DNA from: Neoceratodus forsteri
Taxonomy: Eukaryota; Chordata; Ceratodontiformes; Ceratodontidae
Assembly (NCBI GenBank): GCA_016271365.2
Contig: JADMNL010000028.1
Location: 54,206,001 to 54,270,000 of the forward strand
DNA: 64,000 nucleotides
Direction: 5' to 3'
Below are positions 61,961 to 64,000 of this stretch, in pieces. Each line of letters starts with the position of its first letter. Position 1 is the first letter of the stretch. The notes beneath the pieces are model-generated. The model was not told where the DNA came from and ran no database searches. It saw nothing but the letters and a program-made list of their open reading frames with translations. The translations under genes and the position numbers were made by a program.

Positions 61961-63072
61961 GAGACTCTGCAGCAACTAACCACTCATTGGTATCAGAAAC
62001 CCCTCACACTCCTCGCTTGAGACTCTGCAGCAACTAACCGCTCATTGGTATCGAAACCCCTCACACTTCTATTTGAGACTCTGCAGCAACTAACCGCTCA
62101 TTGGTATCGTAGAAACCCTCACACTCCCCGCTTGAGACTCTGCAGCAACTAACCGCCATTGGTATCAGAAACCCTCGCACTCCCCGCTTGAGACTCTGCA
62201 GCAACTAACCGCCATTGGTATCAGTAAACCCCTCGCACTCCCCGTTTGAGACTCTGCAGCAACTAACCGCTCATTGGTATCGTAAAACCCTCACACTCCC
62301 CGTTTGAGACTCTGCAGCAACTACCGCTCATTGGTATCTAAAACCCCTGCACTCCCCTGCTTGAGACTCTGCAGCAACTAACCGCTCATTGGTATCATAA
62401 AACCCCTCGCACTTCTGCTTGAGACTCTGCAGCAACTTACCGCCATTGGTATCAGAAACCCCTCGTCTCCCGCTTGAGACTCTGCAGCAACTAACCGCTC
62501 ATTGGTATCGTAAACCCTCGCACTCCGCTTGAGACTCTGCAGCAACTAACCGCTCATTGGTATCAGAAAACCCTCGCCACTCGTTTGAGACTCTGCAGCA
62601 ACTAACCGCCATTGGTATCATGAAACCCTCCACTCCCCGTTTGAGACTCTGCAGCAACTAACCGCTCATTGGTATCGAAAACCCCTCGCACTCCCCGTTT
62701 GAGACTCTGCAGCAACTAACCGCTCATTGGTATCGTAAAACCCCTCGCACTCTCCCCGTTTGAGACTCTGCAGCAACTAACCGCTCATTGGTATCGTAAA
62801 ACCCCTCGCACTCCCCGTTTGAGACTCTGCAGCAACTAACCGCCATTGGTATCAGAAACCCCTCGTACTCCCCTGCTTGAGACTCTGCAGCAACTAACCG
62901 CCATTGGTATCAGAAACCCTCGCACTCTCGCTTGAGACTCTGCAGCAACTAACCGCTCATTGGTATCGTAAAACCCCTCGCACTTCCGCTTGAGACTCTG
63001 CAGCAACTAACCGCTCATTGGTATCAGAAACCCCTCGCACTCCCTTTTGAGACTCTGCAGCAACTAACCGCT

Positions 63073-63335
63073 CATTTATATGGTAAAGCCTCACACTCCC
63101 TTTTGAGACTCTGCAGCAACTAACCGCCATTTATATGGTAAAGCCCATCACACTCCCCCCTTTTGAGACTCTACAGCAACTAACCGCTCATTTATATGGT
63201 AAAGCCCCTCACACTCCCCCTTTGAGACTCTGCAGCAACTAACCGCTCATTTATATGGTAAAGCCCCTCACACTCCCTTTGAGACTCTGCAGCAACTAAC
63301 CGCTCATTTTATAGGTAAAACCCCTCACACTCCCC
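63073..63335 (+). repeat. Satellite 2 variant block (TTATATGG type), second occurrence
   Basis: Five consecutive units with CATTTATATGGTAAAGCC, the last decayed to CATTTTATAGGTAAAACC just as in the first block, and followed by the same ACCATTGG/ACTCATTGG-type unit. The offset from the first block is about 1,315 bp, indicating block duplication within satellite 2. Confidence 0.85.
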
Positions 63336-64000
63336 TTTTGAGACTCTGCAGCAACTAACCACCATTGGTATCAGAAACCCCTCACACCCCCTGCTTGAGA
63401 CTCTGCAGCAACTAACCGCCTCATTGGTATCGAGAAACCCTCACACTCCCCCTTTGAGACTCTGCAGCAACTAACCGCTCATTGGTATCGTAAAACCCCT
63501 CGCACTCCCGTTTGAGACTCTGCAGCAAACCGCTCATTGGTATCGTAAAACCCTCACACTCCCCCTGCTTGAGACTCTGCAGCAACTAACCGCCATTGGT
63601 ATCGTAAACCCCTCACACTCCCCGCTTGAGACTCTGCAGCAACTAACCGCCTATTGGTATAGAAACCCCTCACTCCCCTGCTTTGAGACTCTGCAGCAAC
63701 TAACCGCCATTGGTATCGAAACCCCTCACGCCTCTGCTTGAGACTCTGCAGCAACTAACCGCTCATTGGTATCGTAAAACCCTCACTCCCCGCTTGAGAC
63801 TCTGCAGCAACTAACCGCTCATTGGTATCGAAAAACCCTCACACTCCCCCCGTTTGAGACTCTGCAGCAACTAACCGCTCATTGGTATCGTAAAACCCCT
63901 CACACTCCCCCCGTTTGAGACTCTGCAGCAACTAACCGCTCATTGGTATCGTAAAACCCCTCACACTCCCCCCGTTTGAGACTCTGCAGCAACTAACCGC

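Larger units (their letters stand above)
60074..64000 (+). repeat. Satellite 2: about 59-61 bp tandem array, about 66 units, runs off window end
   Basis: The unit reads TTTGAGACTCTGCAGCAACT, AACCGCTCATTGGTATCGTA and AAACCCCTCGCACTCCCCCCG, 61 bp in the cleanest run (61,381-61,565). GAGACTCTGCAGCAACTAACCG is nearly invariant, while the C-rich tail varies in length. It is unrelated in sequence to satellite 1 and starts abruptly. The first two units (CATTGATGTTG) are divergent edge units. Open frames of about 20-codon repeats are accidental. Confidence 0.97.

Noticed and set aside
60371..63754. Open frames with NERLVAAESQ repeats on the minus strand
   Set aside because: These are simple translations of the 60 bp satellite unit, broken whenever a unit is 59 or 61 bp long.
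33292..64000. CRISPR array
   Set aside because: The repeats are contiguous with no unique spacers and no cas genes, and all other features indicate a vertebrate genome.
33292..64000. CENP-B box in either satellite
   Set aside because: Neither consensus unit contains the TTCG....A..CGGG pattern on either strand as far as I could read, so a centromeric role cannot be argued from that motif.

Overview
The window shows no intact protein-coding gene, rRNA or canonical tRNA. It looks like repeat-dominated, probably heterochromatic DNA from a vertebrate. Three things point to a vertebrate: a nearly complete but decayed CR1-type LINE with an esterase-like ORF1, a MIR/CORE-SINE-like element, and a BED-finger hAT transposase remnant of the ZBED type. 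An amphibian or other large-genome lineage would fit, but the species cannot be fixed from sequence alone.

Layout. 1-33.3 kb is a mosaic of transposon remnants and medium-period tandem arrays: a (TC)n tract (1-230), several copies of one composite repeat with internal tandem arrays (about 0.89-3.76, 26.6-28.4, 29.05-31.2 and 33.0-33.3 kb), two diverged copies of a roughly 1.9 kb solo-LTR-like element in opposite orientation (3.78-5.65 and 22.9-24.8 kb), a CR1 LINE on the minus strand (6.7 to about 11.3 kb, perhaps to 12.6 kb), a roughly 0.5 kb-unit array (12.9-16.3 kb), an L2-like LINE 3' end (about 18.1-19.0 kb), a hAT transposase pseudogene (about 19.0-22.2 kb, minus), and small CR1, MIR-like and MITE pieces near 25 kb.

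33.3-60.07 kb is one satellite array of about 78-79 bp monomers, some 340 units, broken once by a clean 360 bp terminal-inverted-repeat insertion (43,261-43,620). Inside it, marker variants recur at about 3.4-4.2 kb and about 1.4-1.9 kb, indicating higher-order structure. At about 60,074 the array switches abruptly to a second, unrelated satellite of about 59-61 bp monomers that runs off the window end.

Almost all long open frames in the right half arise because the 78 bp monomer is a multiple of three and lacks stops in several frames; they are not genes. The most interesting items are the modular composite repeat (shared ends, swapped interior), the two-satellite junction, the higher-order structure, the MITE inside the satellite, and a 172 bp near-perfect palindrome at 29,891-30,062.
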